From Micromonospora inositola (GTDB taxonomy: Bacteria > Actinomycetota > Actinomycetes > Mycobacteriales > Micromonosporaceae), in contig NZ_LT607754.1 of NCBI RefSeq assembly GCF_900090285.1, positions 1,364,001 through 1,428,000 of the forward strand: a stretch of DNA of 64,000 nucleotides. The letters run 5' to 3'. Below, piece after piece: positions 1-10,272 of the stretch (position 1 is its first letter; each line of letters starts with the position of its first letter). The notes under the pieces were generated by a model. It did no database searches. It had not been told where the DNA came from and saw only the letters and a list, made by a program, of their open reading frames with translations. Made by a program: the position numbers and the translations under genes.

Positions 1-1564
1 GCGTGGTGTACGCGGCCGGGTACGCCCGCTCCCACATCTGCGTGGAGAAGCTGTTCGAGCTGACGCTGTAGTCCCAGCGGTCCACCCGGTGCAGCAGCCG
101 GGCGAAGTCCATCCGCATCGCGCCGACCGGGTACCGCTGCTGGTCCAGCCCCATCACCTTGATCGGTGTGCCGTGGTGGGTCTGCAGGTGCACCGAGCCG
201 GGCCGCTTGCGGACGAAGTCCGGGAAGTTGACGTTGTTGACCAGCCAGCGGGCCCGGGCCAGGGCCCGGTAGTAGGCGGGGGTGCCGGCGACGACGTACT
301 CCACCCCGGGCGGGACCGTGCCGACCCGGTCCCGCCGGACGATCCACACCCCGCGTACGTGCGGGGCGAGTTGGCGGGCGGCGGCGTACACGGCGGCCGG
401 GTTGCAGGCGTACCCCCGGTACCAGTAGGCGGCGTAGACGGCGAGCGTCGGGTCGATCGGCCGGCGCAGCTCGGCCCGGTAGTACTCGCGCAGCAGCGCG
501 TCCCGGGACCGCCGCGCGGTCCGCCGGGCCACCGGCAGCACCCGCCGGCGGGCCTGTCGCACCGAGCGCCGGGCGGCGTCCCCGGCCTGGTTCGCGCCGC
601 GCAGGGCGCTGAAGGTACGCCACCGGCCCGCCGCCACCAGCCGGTGCTTCACCCCCTCGACGCCGCCCGGGACCGGGTACCCGCCGGGCGGCCGGAACCG
701 GTTGAAGTCGGCGTGGATCTGGGCGAAGAACGCGGGCCGCAGCTCCGGGACGATCCGGTCGCAGTTGCCGAGCACGGTCAGGTAGTGCCAGATCATCCGC
801 TCGAAGACGGCGGGCCGCAGCTCCGCGACCGCCGGCCCCCACCGGTCCATCAGCCGGAACACCCGGTGCCACTGGGCGAACACCTCGAAGTGCCGGTCGC
901 CCCGGGTCCGGGTGATCGCCCCGGTCCGCCGCTGCCGGTAGTTGACGCAGACCCGGTCCAGCACCCCGATCCGGTCGGCGGCCATCAGGGCGGGATAGCT
1001 GAACGAGACGTCCTCGTACCAGCCGGGCGCGAAGCGCAGGCCCCGGTCGACCAGGAACTCCCGGCGGACCACCCGGTTCCACGCCGTGTGCAGCAGACAC
1101 ATCGTCTCCGGCCGGTCCCGCAGCCGGAACGCCTCCTCGCCGGGCGGCTCGGGGAAGACGTCCCGCATGGCGCTGCGCGTCGCCGTGTTGTTCCAGTGGG
1201 CCCGGACGTGGTCGACGATCAGCACGTCGGGGCGGGTGGCGACCAGCCGGTCGGCGACGTGCGGCAGGCAGCCGGTGACCAGCCAGTCGTCGCCGTCGAC
1301 GAACCAGACGTACTCGCCGACGGCCCGGTCCAGCCCGATGTTGCGGGCCGGACCGAGGCCGGCGTTCTCGGTGAGGCGGACCGGGTGGACCCGGGGGTCG
1401 CGGGCCGCGTACTCGGTGAAGATCTCGCCGCTGTCGTCCGGGGAGGCGTCGTCGACCCCGATCACCTCCAGGTCGGCGAACGGCTGGTCGAGGATCGAGT
1501 CGAGGCATTCGCGCAGGTAGCCCTGCACCCGGAAGGCCGGTACGACGAAGCTGATCAGAGTCAT
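1..1564 (-). CDS. Glycosyltransferase family 2 fused to CDP-glycerol glycerophosphotransferase (partial, 3' end outside)
   Basis: Reading from ATG at 1564 the frame stays open to the window edge (at least 521 codons). The N-terminal 200 or so residues are a GT-A family 2 glycosyltransferase: the start MTLISFVVPAF, then GVDDASPDDSGE and the DxD-like VDGDDW. The later part carries HHGTPIK and NNVNFPDF, typical of TagF/TagB CDP-glycerol:poly(glycerophosphate) glycerophosphotransferases. Role inferred: polymerising or decorating a teichoic-acid-like wall polymer at the inner face of the membrane. It lies 17 bp downstream of the DUF5941 gene and is probably last in the tagGH operon. The C-terminus is not in the window. 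Confidence 0.85.
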   Translation of the reverse strand, partial: MTLISFVVPAFRVQGYLRECLDSILDQPFADLEVIGVDDASPDDSGEIFTEYAARDPRVHPVRLTENAGLGPARNIGLDRAVGEYVWFVDGDDWLVTGCLPHVADRLVATRPDVLIVDHVRAHWNNTATRSAMRDVFPEPPGEEAFRLRDRPETMCLLHTAWNRVVRREFLVDRGLRFAPGWYEDVSFSYPALMAADRIGVLDRVCVNYRQRRTGAITRTRGDRHFEVFAQWHRVFRLMDRWGPAVAELRPAVFERMIWHYLTVLGNCDRIVPELRPAFFAQIHADFNRFRPPGGYPVPGGVEGVKHRLVAAGRWRTFSALRGANQAGDAARRSVRQARRRVLPVARRTARRSRDALLREYYRAELRRPIDPTLAVYAAYWYRGYACNPAAVYAAARQLAPHVRGVWIVRRDRVGTVPPGVEYVVAGTPAYYRALARARWLVNNVNFPDFVRKRPGSVHLQTHHGTPIKVMGLDQQRYPVGAMRMDFARLLHRVDRWDYSVSSNSFSTQMWERAYPAAYTT

Positions 1565-1581
1565 CCCGGCCTGGTCCTCCG

Positions 1582-3531
1582 TCAGCCCGGCGAGCGGTCA
1601 CCTCCGCCGACCGGGACCGGCGTCCGTCGGGCGCGGGCGGGCAGGACCACCCAGGCGAGGACCACACTCGCGACGAAAACCACGAGAAGGTACGCACCGA
1701 GTGTAGCCAGAGCGATACTCGCGATTCCGGCGATTGACGCGACCGCCAGCACGGCCGACCGGCCCTCCCAGCCCAGCGTGGCGGCGTGCAGCGGCGGGGC
1801 CGCCTGCCGCTTCTCCAGCCGGGCGGTCAGGTCGTAGTGGTGCAGGGCGAGCACGAGGACGTACCCGAAGATCAGCCAGGCCGGGGCCCGGCCGGCCACC
1901 CCGACGGCGATCGCGAAGAGGTACTCGCCGGCCCGCAGCGCGGCCGGCACCAGCCAGTCCAGCGGCCCGGCGTGCGCCGCCCGCGCGCCGAACCCGGCGA
2001 CGAGCAGGACCAGCAGGCCCACCGGCACCGCCCAACCCGGCAGCCGGTCGTCGGCGTGCACGGTGCGCAGCGCGGCGACCAGCAGCACCGCCGCGCCCAG
2101 CGCGCCGAACGCCGCCAGCGCCAGCGGCCCGCGCGCGGCCGGCAGGGAACGGGCCAGCGGTCCGTCGTCGCGGTGCAGGGTGGCGTCGACCGTGGTCAGC
2201 ACCGGCACCCGCATCCAGCGGGCCCGCAGCGTCCGCAACGCCCCGGTGTACGCGAACGCCGACGTCCCCCAGATCAGCACCGCGCAGAGCGCCACCAGCG
2301 GGCCGAACAGCGCGGCGGTCAGCGCCATCAACGCCCACCGCTCGCCGATCGGGAAGACCACCGTCCGCTTCAGCCAGTACGACACCGAGCCGGTGTCCGC
2401 CTGCACCTTCGTCGAGGCGGCGTTCAGCTTCCCGCCGATGCCGCCGGCGTCCCCGGTCGCCGGGCGGGGGCGGCGGGCGGCCTCGTCGTGCAGCACGCCG
2501 TACCAGGTGTCGGTCATGTGCCGGACGGTCTGCAGGGTCATCGCGGCGATGGCGAGAGCCCAGCCGTAGCGGAAACCGGCGTGCGTGGCGCCGTAGCCGA
2601 GGCCGGCGTAGACCAGGTACTCCTTGGCCCGGTCGGCCATGGTGTCCAGCCAGCCGCCCCAGGCGCTGAAGTGCCGGGTGTAGCGGGCCAGCTGGCCGTC
2701 CACGCAGTCCAGCACGAAGCCCAGGTAGAGCAGGACCGCGCCGGCGACCAGCGCGGGCCGCCCACCGACGCCGAAGAGCACCGCCGCGGCCACCGCGAAG
2801 GCCACCGAGATCATGGTGACCGCGGTCGGGCCCAGCCCGATCCGGGCCGCCGCCTTCGTCACGTACGGCGACCAGGTGCTGACGAAGAACGTGGTGAAGA
2901 AGTCGTCCCGCTCCTTCACCGACAGGCGCAGCTCGGCCTTGTCCTCGTCGACCGCGGCGACGGCCGCCTCGGCGGCGGCCCGGCCGGCTGGATCGACGAC
3001 CCGGTGCGCGACGAGGAGGCGTACCCGGTGGGCGAAGATCAGCGGTACGCACGCCGCCAGACCGGCGAAGAGCCGGTCCACCGCGGACCCGGCCGTCGCG
3101 GGCGCGGCTCCGGTCGCGGCCGACCGGGCGGCGGCGGCCAGGGCCGGCAGGTCGCCGACGCCGACCCGCAGCGCGCCGCCGAAGACGCCGGTGGCGTCGG
3201 GCAGCTCGCCGGGGGCGCCGACCGCGACCACCTGGCCGCGCTCCTCCCGGACCGCGACCTGCCCGGGCGCGGGCGGGTCGGTGAGCACCAACGCCACCGT
3301 CGGCCCGACCGGGCTGGTCGCCAGGTGCTTGAGTACGGCGGTGTGCGCCACCAGGTCCGCACCGCTGACCAGCACCGGGCCGGTGGCGGCGGCCACCAGC
3401 GCGGCCAGCTCGGACAGGTCGGCGGCCACCCGCACGTCGGCCATGCCGGCTCGCCGCCACTGCCCGGCCAGGCGCTCCGCGGCGTCCGTCCCGCCCGCCG
3501 CGTCGGCGGCGAGCACGATCGCGAGCGTCAC
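1582..3531 (-). CDS. DUF5941-type protein with CDP-alcohol phosphatidyltransferase domain
   Basis: 649 aa from a GTG start that overlaps the stop of the upstream ATPase gene by 4 nt (GTGA); the longer ATG frame would run deep into that gene. Residues 1-160 resemble a degenerate nucleotidyltransferase (start VTLAIVLAADAAGG). Residues from about 215 form a membrane CDP-alcohol phosphatidyltransferase with the full metal and substrate motif: D275, D278-G279, A282-R283, G292, D296, D300. Several hydrophobic segments follow to the C-terminus. Known family chemistry: transfer of a phospho-alcohol from CDP-alcohol to an acceptor alcohol. Context suggests it makes a lipid or polyol-phosphate part for the wall polymer exported by the neighbouring ABC transporter; the exact substrate cannot be read from the sequence. 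Confidence 0.82.
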   Translation of the reverse strand: MTLAIVLAADAAGGTDAAERLAGQWRRAGMADVRVAADLSELAALVAAATGPVLVSGADLVAHTAVLKHLATSPVGPTVALVLTDPPAPGQVAVREERGQVVAVGAPGELPDATGVFGGALRVGVGDLPALAAAARSAATGAAPATAGSAVDRLFAGLAACVPLIFAHRVRLLVAHRVVDPAGRAAAEAAVAAVDEDKAELRLSVKERDDFFTTFFVSTWSPYVTKAAARIGLGPTAVTMISVAFAVAAAVLFGVGGRPALVAGAVLLYLGFVLDCVDGQLARYTRHFSAWGGWLDTMADRAKEYLVYAGLGYGATHAGFRYGWALAIAAMTLQTVRHMTDTWYGVLHDEAARRPRPATGDAGGIGGKLNAASTKVQADTGSVSYWLKRTVVFPIGERWALMALTAALFGPLVALCAVLIWGTSAFAYTGALRTLRARWMRVPVLTTVDATLHRDDGPLARSLPAARGPLALAAFGALGAAVLLVAALRTVHADDRLPGWAVPVGLLVLLVAGFGARAAHAGPLDWLVPAALRAGEYLFAIAVGVAGRAPAWLIFGYVLVLALHHYDLTARLEKRQAAPPLHAATLGWEGRSAVLAVASIAGIASIALATLGAYLLVVFVASVVLAWVVLPARARRTPVPVGGGDRSPG

Positions 3532-4268
3532 CGCTGCGCCGCGCTGGCGTAGGCGGCGAGCGCCTCGTCGATCGTCCCGTCGACGGTCAACCGTCCCGCG
3601 TCGAGGTAGAGCCCCCGACGACAGAACCGGGTGAGGTCCTTTTCGTTGTGTGACACCAGCACCAGCGTGCGCCCTTCCGCGAGAAGTCGCTCGATGGTCG
3701 CATAACACTTCGCGCGGAACTCCGCGTCCCCGACCGCGGTCACCTCGTCCACCAGCAGGACGGGGTGCGGCAGGTGCGCGATCACCGCGAAGCCGAGCCG
3801 GACCTTCATCCCGGACGAGTAGTGGCGTACCGAGGTGTCGATCGAGCGCTCGATCTGCTCGCCGGCGAACGAGACGATCTCGTCGAAGTGCCGGCGCAGG
3901 TAGCCGGTGGAGAGCCCGTGCAGGCCGCCGACCAGGTAGAGGTTCTCCCGGCCGGTCAGGTCGTTGGAGAACCCGGCGGAGAGTTCCAGCAGCGGCGCCA
4001 CGTCCCCGTTGACCCGGATCCGGCCCTCGTCCGGGATCAGCACCCCGGCGATCAGCCGGAGCAGCGTGCTCTTCCCGGTGCCGTTGCGCCCCACCACGCC
4101 GACCGTCTCGCCCGGCTCGACCCGGAACGACACGTCACGCAGCGGCCAGAACTGGCCGGCGGCCGCGGTCCGCCCGCCCCGGTGGATGAGCAGTTCCCGC
4201 AGCCGGAGCTGGCGGCGCCGGTTGCGGACGAAGCGGATGCCGAGGCCCTCCGCCTCGATGATCGCCAT
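3528..4268 (-). CDS. Polysaccharide/teichoic acid ABC transporter ATP-binding protein (TagH/Wzt-like)
   Basis: 246 aa. Walker A GRNGTGKST at residues 60-68, signature region YSSGMK at 150-155, Walker B LLVDEV at 171-176 and the H-loop SH at 206-207 are all present. The family (TagH, RfbE, Wzt short forms) powers export of lipid-linked teichoic acid or O-polysaccharide. No C-terminal carbohydrate-binding domain is present, so it is the short form. Its ATG at 4268 directly abuts the stop of the permease gene, and its stop overlaps the next gene, so the three are translationally coupled. Confidence 0.92.
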   Translation of the reverse strand: MAIIEAEGLGIRFVRNRRRQLRLRELLIHRGGRTAAAGQFWPLRDVSFRVEPGETVGVVGRNGTGKSTLLRLIAGVLIPDEGRIRVNGDVAPLLELSAGFSNDLTGRENLYLVGGLHGLSTGYLRRHFDEIVSFAGEQIERSIDTSVRHYSSGMKVRLGFAVIAHLPHPVLLVDEVTAVGDAEFRAKCYATIERLLAEGRTLVLVSHNEKDLTRFCRRGLYLDAGRLTVDGTIDEALAAYASAAQR

Positions 4269-5096
4269 TCACAGTTCCTTGAGCACGGCGGGTTCGAGCC
4301 GACGGAACGACCACCAGCCGACCACCAGCAGCAGCAGGCTGCCCAGCACGGTGGTGGCGAGCAGCCGGGCGTCCGGGAACTCGTCCGGGTACCAGATCGC
4401 GTGGTGCAGCTGGAAGATGCCGACCAGCGGGTTCAGCTCGTAGGCCACCTTGACCCAGGTGGGCATGCCCGAGTCCCGGACCAGGCTGAGCGGGTAGATG
4501 ATCGGGGTGGCGTAGAAGAGCACCCGGATGATCAGCCGCATGAACCGCTCGATGTCGCGCATCAGCACGTTGAGCGCCGACAGCAGCAGGGAGATCCCCA
4601 CCAGCAGGACGAGCTGCACGGTCACCGCCAGCGGCAGGGCGAGCAGGGACCAGCCGGGGTGGATCTTCCCGTGCGCGGCGTAGACCGCGGCGATACCGAT
4701 CAGGATGGGCAGGCCGGCGGCGTACTCGGCGAAGCGGCCGGTGACCCGGCCGATCGGGAAGACCTGACGGGGCACGTTCATGGTGGTGATCAGCCGGGCC
4801 TGGCCGGTCAGCGCGTTCGTCGCCTCGTTGATCGCGGAACTGGCCCACATCCAGGCGAAGATGCCGGTGATCAGGAAGAGCGGGTACGACCCCGCCGCGG
4901 CGCCCAGGTGCCGGCGGGTGGCCCCGGAGTAGAGCACCCCGAAGACGAACCAGTAGATCGCGCCCATGCCGAGCGGCTCGATCAGCGACCAGAGGTAACC
5001 CAGGACCGACTGCTGGTACTTCACCGCGAGGTCCCGCTTGACCAGGATGCGCAGCGAGTTGCGGGCCGACCAGAGCGCCGCGACGGCTGACGTCAC
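4269..5096 (-). CDS. Polysaccharide/teichoic acid ABC transporter permease (TagG/Wzm-like)
   Basis: 275 aa ABC-2 type permease with about six hydrophobic segments. The cytoplasmic start (RNSLRILVKRDLAVKYQQS) followed by LGYLWSLIEP is the classic TagG/Wzm/RfbA entry. It forms the membrane channel with the ATPase encoded at once downstream (stop and start abut at 4269/4268). It is first in the operon as visible here; the next gene upstream, sdaA, ends 60 bp away on the same strand and is functionally unrelated, so the operon promoter may lie at about 5097-5156. Confidence 0.92.
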   Translation of the reverse strand: MTSAVAALWSARNSLRILVKRDLAVKYQQSVLGYLWSLIEPLGMGAIYWFVFGVLYSGATRRHLGAAAGSYPLFLITGIFAWMWASSAINEATNALTGQARLITTMNVPRQVFPIGRVTGRFAEYAAGLPILIGIAAVYAAHGKIHPGWSLLALPLAVTVQLVLLVGISLLLSALNVLMRDIERFMRLIIRVLFYATPIIYPLSLVRDSGMPTWVKVAYELNPLVGIFQLHHAIWYPDEFPDARLLATTVLGSLLLLVVGWWSFRRLEPAVLKEL

Positions 5097-5156
5097 CGAC
5101 CCCTCCTCGCTGCGCGCCGCCCGCCGGCGGCGTCGGATCGGGTCACCCCGGCAGGT

Positions 5157-6527
<1,371 letters not shown>

Positions 6528-6847
6528 GGCTGCGCTTCCTCGCCGTCGTACCCGTTGTGCGGAGTCCGGCCCGGTCGTGCCGACCCCGGTCCGGGGCGGG
6601 CTGGCGGGTGCCCGGGGTGTGGGCGCCCGACCGGCGAGCCTACCCGCCCAGGTCACCCCCCGTCCGCGCGTGCCCCGGGGCAGCCGGCACCGGCACGATC
6701 CGGCACGGCGCGTCGGCGTCGACCCCGCCGGGTAAGTACCTACGGGTGCCGGGGACGCCGATCCTCCTCGGGGCCGAGGGCGGGACGGCCACCCGTTCCT
6801 AGCGTTGAAGACAGCGCGGCGGACCGCCGCAGAGTGGGAGTACGACG
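6528..6847. other. Intergenic region, divergent promoters only
   Basis: No supported gene lies between the divergent sdaA and PspC-domain genes. The stretch must hold both promoters, but no convincing -10/-35 pair stands out in this GC-rich DNA. Confidence 0.5.
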
Positions 6848-7054
6848 ATGAGTCGCAAACTGGTCCGGCCCCGTCAGGGGCGCATGCTCGCCGGTGTCTG
6901 CGCCGGCCTGGCGCAGCGGTTCGGCATGTCGGCCGGCATGATCCGGCTGTTGTTCCTGCTGTCGCTGCTGCTGCCCGGCACCCAGGTGATCGTCTACCTG
7001 GTGCTGTGGATCCTGATGCCGAACGAGGACCGCTACGCGGCCACCCGCTACTGA
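6848..7054 (+). CDS. PspC-domain small membrane protein
   Basis: 68 aa. Starts [20 protein letters not shown] and continues [19 protein letters not shown], which is the PspC domain pattern (basic stretch, GVCAGLA, R-x-hydrophobic). One to two membrane segments follow at residues 27-60, ending in a short acidic tail. PspC proteins act in envelope stress sensing in Proteobacteria; stand-alone actinobacterial copies have no firm role. A purine-rich GAGTACGACG precedes the ATG. The gene ends at a strong hairpin shared with the convergent DUF4230 gene. Confidence 0.9.
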   Translation: MSRKLVRPRQGRMLAGVCAGLAQRFGMSAGMIRLLFLLSLLLPGTQVIVYLVLWILMPNEDRYAATRY

Positions 7055-7062
7055 TCCCCGGA

Positions 7063-7101
7063 CGCGACGCGCCCGCCCCGGCCCGGGGCGGGCGCGTCGC
7101 G
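7063..7101. terminator. Bidirectional terminator hairpin
   Basis: A perfect 17-bp inverted repeat (arms 7063-7079 and 7085-7101) with a 5-nt loop sits between the convergent stops at 7054 and 7109. The stem is almost all G/C and has no U-tract, as usual for high-GC actinomycetes. Confidence 0.85.
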
Positions 7102-7108
7102 TACCCGG

Positions 7109-7873
7109 TCAGGGGGCGGTGTAGGTGATGGTCACCTTCTCGTAGCCCAGCGAACGCAGCAGCCCTTCCAGCATCTTCCGGGTGTTCTCCTCGGCACGGG
7201 CGGTCAGCCCGCTGTCCCGAGCGGCGGCGGTGATCCGGTCCTCGGCCAGCTTGTACACCTGCTGCTGCCGGTTGGGGTCGCCCTTCACCAGCTCGTTCAG
7301 CCGGTTGAGCAGGCCACGCTGCTCGGCGAAGACGTAGCTCTTCTCCAGGTCGAGGTTGGTCTCGCCGAGCTGCGGCGCGGGGAGTTTGATCTCCACCGAC
7401 TTCCCGTCGGCGGAGACGACCACCGCCCCGTCAGCGATCTTGGCGAAGTCGACGTACGCCTCGACGCTGCCCGCCCCGACGAAGAGCGTCCGCTCGTTGA
7501 GCAGGAACTCCGGCACGTTCTGCCGGTCGTTCTGCAGGTCGACGACCACCTGGAAGTTGCCCTCGGCGGCCACGTACCGGCTGAGGTCGCGGATCGACTT
7601 CAGCAGCGGCGGCTGGCTGCGGTCGGTCTGCTGCTTGGCGAACGGGTTGCGGAAGTCGGGCAGGATCCCGGTGGCCTGCACGCCGAGCAGCACCACCACC
7701 GCCAGCGTGGCCGCGCCGAGCACCCAGAGCAGGCCACGGGCCGGGCCACCGGGTGACGCCGGGGCGCCGGGCGCCGACTCGGGTGGGACGTCCGACCGGG
7801 CCCGGAGGTCGTCGCCGGTCGGGTAACCGGGGAACTCCCTGGTGGGCTCGTTGATGCCACCGTCGCGTGCCAT
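7109..7873 (-). CDS. DUF4230 domain-containing membrane-anchored protein
   Basis: 254 aa from ATG at 7873 (an ATG three codons upstream at 7882 is possible). A short charged N-terminus is followed by one membrane span ([18 protein letters not shown], about residues 49-66) and an extracytoplasmic domain. That domain shows DUF4230 features: [19 protein letters not shown], then a beta-rich core with [16 protein letters not shown], and late helices with NELVKGD and [13 protein letters not shown]. Function is unknown. It is convergent to the PspC gene and monocistronic as far as can be seen. Confidence 0.85.
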   Translation of the reverse strand: MARDGGINEPTREFPGYPTGDDLRARSDVPPESAPGAPASPGGPARGLLWVLGAATLAVVVLLGVQATGILPDFRNPFAKQQTDRSQPPLLKSIRDLSRYVAAEGNFQVVVDLQNDRQNVPEFLLNERTLFVGAGSVEAYVDFAKIADGAVVVSADGKSVEIKLPAPQLGETNLDLEKSYVFAEQRGLLNRLNELVKGDPNRQQQVYKLAEDRITAAARDSGLTARAEENTRKMLEGLLRSLGYEKVTITYTAP

Positions 7874-7972
7874 CGCCCTCACCGTCCTCGTCAGACTGTT
7901 CGCCTGATGATGACGGTACGTCCCCGGTACGACACCCGCTCGGTGAGCGACCCGAACGGCTGAACCCGCAGG

Positions 7973-9142
7973 TCAGGCGAACGCGGACAGTCCGGTCAGC
8001 CGCTGCCCGATGACCAGCTGGTGGATCTCCGAGGTGCCCTCGTAGGTCAGCACGCTCTCCAGGTTGTTGGCGTGCCGCATCACCGGGTACTCGCCGGAGA
8101 CGCCGTTCGCGCCGAGGATCGTCCGGCACTCCCGGGCGATCGCCAGCGCCTCCCGCACGTTGTTCAGCTTGCCGACGCTGACCTGCTCGGGGCGCAGCTT
8201 CCCGGCGTCGGCGAGCCGGCCCAGGTGCAGCGCGAGCAGCAGGCCCTTGTTCCACTCGACCGCCATGTCGGCGAGCTTGGCCTGGGTGAGCTGGAAGCCG
8301 GCCAGCGGCCGGCCGAACTGGGTCCGGGTGGTCGCGTACGACAGGGCCGCCTCCAGGCAGTCGCGGGCCGCGCCGAGCGCACCCCAGACGATGCCGTGCC
8401 GGGCCTCGGTCAGGCAGCTCAGCGGCGCCTTGAGCCCGATCGCCTCGGGCAGCCGGGCGTCCGCGGGCAGCCGGACATCGTCGAGGGCGATCTCGCCGGT
8501 CAGCGACGCGCGCAGCGACATCTTGTGCCGGATCTCCCGCGCCGTCACCCCGGGCGTGTCCATCGGTACGGCGAAACCGCGCACGCCCTCGTCGGTGCGC
8601 GCCCAGATCACCCCGACGTCGGCGATCGGCGCGTTGGTGATCCACATCTTGGCGCCGGACAGGATCCAGTCGTCGCCGTCGCGGCGGGCCCGGGTGGCCA
8701 TCGACGCCGGGTCGGAGCCGTGGTCCGGCTCGGTCAGGCCGAAGCAGCCGATCGCCTCGCCCGCCGCCATCGCGGGCAACCAGCGCTGCTTCTGCTCCTC
8801 GCTGCCGAACCGCCAGATGGCGTACATGGCCAGCGAACCCTGCACCGAGACCAGCGAGCGGACGCCGGAGTCACCGGCCTCCAGCTCCAGGCAGGCCAGC
8901 CCGTACGCGACGGCGGAGGCGCCGGCGCAGCCGTACCCGGTCAGGTGCATGCCGAGCAAACCGAGCTTGCCGAACTCCCGGGCCAGTTCGCGGGCGGGCA
9001 CCTGGCCGTCCTCGTACCAGCCGGCGACGTGCGGGCGTACCCGGTCTTCGACGAGCTGGCGCACGACGGCCCGGATCTGCCGCTCCTCCTCGCTGAGCGA
9101 CGCGTCGATGTCCAGCAGGTCGAGAGGGCTCATGGGGGTCAC
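7973..9142 (-). CDS. Acyl-CoA dehydrogenase (glutaryl-CoA dehydrogenase-like)
   Basis: 389 aa, full length for the family. Features: FAD/substrate loop CFGLTEPDHGSDPASM, the WITNAPIADV strand, RTQFGRPLAGFQ, and the catalytic glutamate in LTYEGTSEIHQLVIG near residue 370. The glutamate position and the EPDHGSDPASM motif point to the glutaryl-CoA dehydrogenase branch, which oxidises glutaryl-CoA to crotonyl-CoA with electron transfer to ETF. Substrate is not proven by sequence alone. An alternative ATG lies three codons inside. Confidence 0.88.
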   Translation of the reverse strand: MTPMSPLDLLDIDASLSEEERQIRAVVRQLVEDRVRPHVAGWYEDGQVPARELAREFGKLGLLGMHLTGYGCAGASAVAYGLACLELEAGDSGVRSLVSVQGSLAMYAIWRFGSEEQKQRWLPAMAAGEAIGCFGLTEPDHGSDPASMATRARRDGDDWILSGAKMWITNAPIADVGVIWARTDEGVRGFAVPMDTPGVTAREIRHKMSLRASLTGEIALDDVRLPADARLPEAIGLKAPLSCLTEARHGIVWGALGAARDCLEAALSYATTRTQFGRPLAGFQLTQAKLADMAVEWNKGLLLALHLGRLADAGKLRPEQVSVGKLNNVREALAIARECRTILGANGVSGEYPVMRHANNLESVLTYEGTSEIHQLVIGQRLTGLSAFA

Positions 9143-9165
9143 CTTAACGAGTCTTCAGGCGGGGG

Positions 9166-9471
9166 TCACTCGGCCTGACCGCTGAGCACCAGCACCCGGG
9201 CGTGGATCTGGTTGCGCTGCTGGAGCGCCGCGCGCAGCGCCCGGTGCAGGCCGTCCTCCAGGTAGAGGCCGCCGTTCCACTGCACGACGTGCGGAAAGAG
9301 ATCGCCGTAGAAGGTCGAGTCCTCGGCGAGGAGCTTGTCCAGCGCCAGCTCCCGCTTGGTGGTGATGAGCTGGTCGAGCCGCAGCGGGCGCGGCGGGATC
9401 TCCGCCCACTGCTTGAGCGTGAGGTTGTGCTCCGGGTAGGGACGTCCGTCCCGGACCGCTCTGAAGATCAC
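9166..9471 (-). CDS. Conserved actinobacterial protein, ParB-like fold possible
   Basis: 101 aa from GTG at 9471 (VIFRAVRDGRPYPEHNLT), preceded by the ribosome-binding purine tract GAGGGGAGGG; the longer ATG frame has no such signal. The motif LYLEDGLHRALRAALQQ resembles the 'DGxHR' element of ParB/Srx-type domains, and the whole protein matches a small protein I recall as widespread in actinomycetes. No catalytic role can be assigned. It lies just upstream of the acyl-CoA dehydrogenase gene on the same strand only by position (the latter starts at 9142); cotranscription is possible. Confidence 0.7.
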   Translation of the reverse strand: MIFRAVRDGRPYPEHNLTLKQWAEIPPRPLRLDQLITTKRELALDKLLAEDSTFYGDLFPHVVQWNGGLYLEDGLHRALRAALQQRNQIHARVLVLSGQAE

Positions 9472-9651
9472 GGCACGCTCCCCTCCCCTCGATCCGGCCG
9501 GCCCCCGGCGCCGCGCCGGTGAACGGCGGGGCACCGCGCGGCGTGGCGCTGATGTCCGTGCCAGCCTAGCCGCCCTCGCCACACTGCGTTTTGCTCCCTC
9601 ATGTCGGTTTCGCTACCGCTCGTACCCCTGGCGCGACGGGACGAATCGCAC

Positions 9652-10254
9652 TCAACTCCACCGACCCCGGCGAACCACCTCACCGACCGGGCGCCGGCCC
9701 CGGCGCAGCGACGGCGACCGGTGGTCGGGCGCCGGGTAACCCACCGTCACCGCGCCGATCGGCTGGTACTCGGCGGGCACCCCGAACGCCTCCCGGTAGG
9801 CGTCGAGCCGCTGCGGCGGGATGCCGAAGAAGCATGCGCCCAGCCCCTCGTCCACCGCGGTGAGCAGCATCAGCAGGGCGGCGAAGCCGGTGTCGACGTA
9901 CCAGTAGGGCACCGGCCACCGCTCGGCCGAGCGGTCCGCCCAGCCCTTGTCCGGCTCGGCGTACCGCTCCAGGTACGCCGAGCGGTTCGCGTGCGGCACC
10001 ACGATCAGCGGCGCCCGGCGCATCCCGGCGAGCCAGCGTTCCCGGCCCCCGCCGCCCGGGGTGGCCGCCGTCCAGAACCGCTCCCGGTCCTCCGGCGTCT
10101 CCAGCACCAGGAAGCCCCAGCCCTGCGCGAAGCCCGCCGACGGCGCCCGCACCGCGTGGTCCAGCAGCCGGTCCACCACGTCGGGCGGGACCGGGCGGTC
10201 CGGGTCGTAGTTGCGCACCATCCGGCGGCGCCGGACCACCTCGGCGAACTCCAT
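9652..10254 (-). CDS. Nitroreductase family protein
   Basis: 200 aa. The N-terminal pattern MEFAEVVRRRRMVRNYD followed by APSAGFAQGWGFLVLE is the FMN-binding signature of the nitroreductase superfamily (basic RRRxxR and the S-x-x-N/Q-x-Q-P-like loop). The C-terminal GLGACFFGIPPQRLDAYRE and PIGAVTVGYP complete the domain. It probably reduces a nitro, quinone or deazaflavin-type substrate using flavin; the substrate is unknown. It begins 19 bp after the stop of the epimerase gene, so the two may be cotranscribed. Confidence 0.88.
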   Translation of the reverse strand: MEFAEVVRRRRMVRNYDPDRPVPPDVVDRLLDHAVRAPSAGFAQGWGFLVLETPEDRERFWTAATPGGGGRERWLAGMRRAPLIVVPHANRSAYLERYAEPDKGWADRSAERWPVPYWYVDTGFAALLMLLTAVDEGLGACFFGIPPQRLDAYREAFGVPAEYQPIGAVTVGYPAPDHRSPSLRRGRRPVGEVVRRGRWS

Positions 10255-10272
10255 GCCGCTGCCCCGCGCCGC

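Noticed and set aside
1786..3552. 588-codon plus-strand open frame opposite the CDP-alcohol phosphatidyltransferase gene
   Set aside because: Composition is Gly/Arg/Gln/His/Pro-rich without any domain; it is antisense to a clear gene and follows from GC-rich third positions.
3765..5090. 441-codon plus-strand open frame opposite the ABC transporter genes
   Set aside because: No domain, biased composition, and both genes on the minus strand have complete family motifs.
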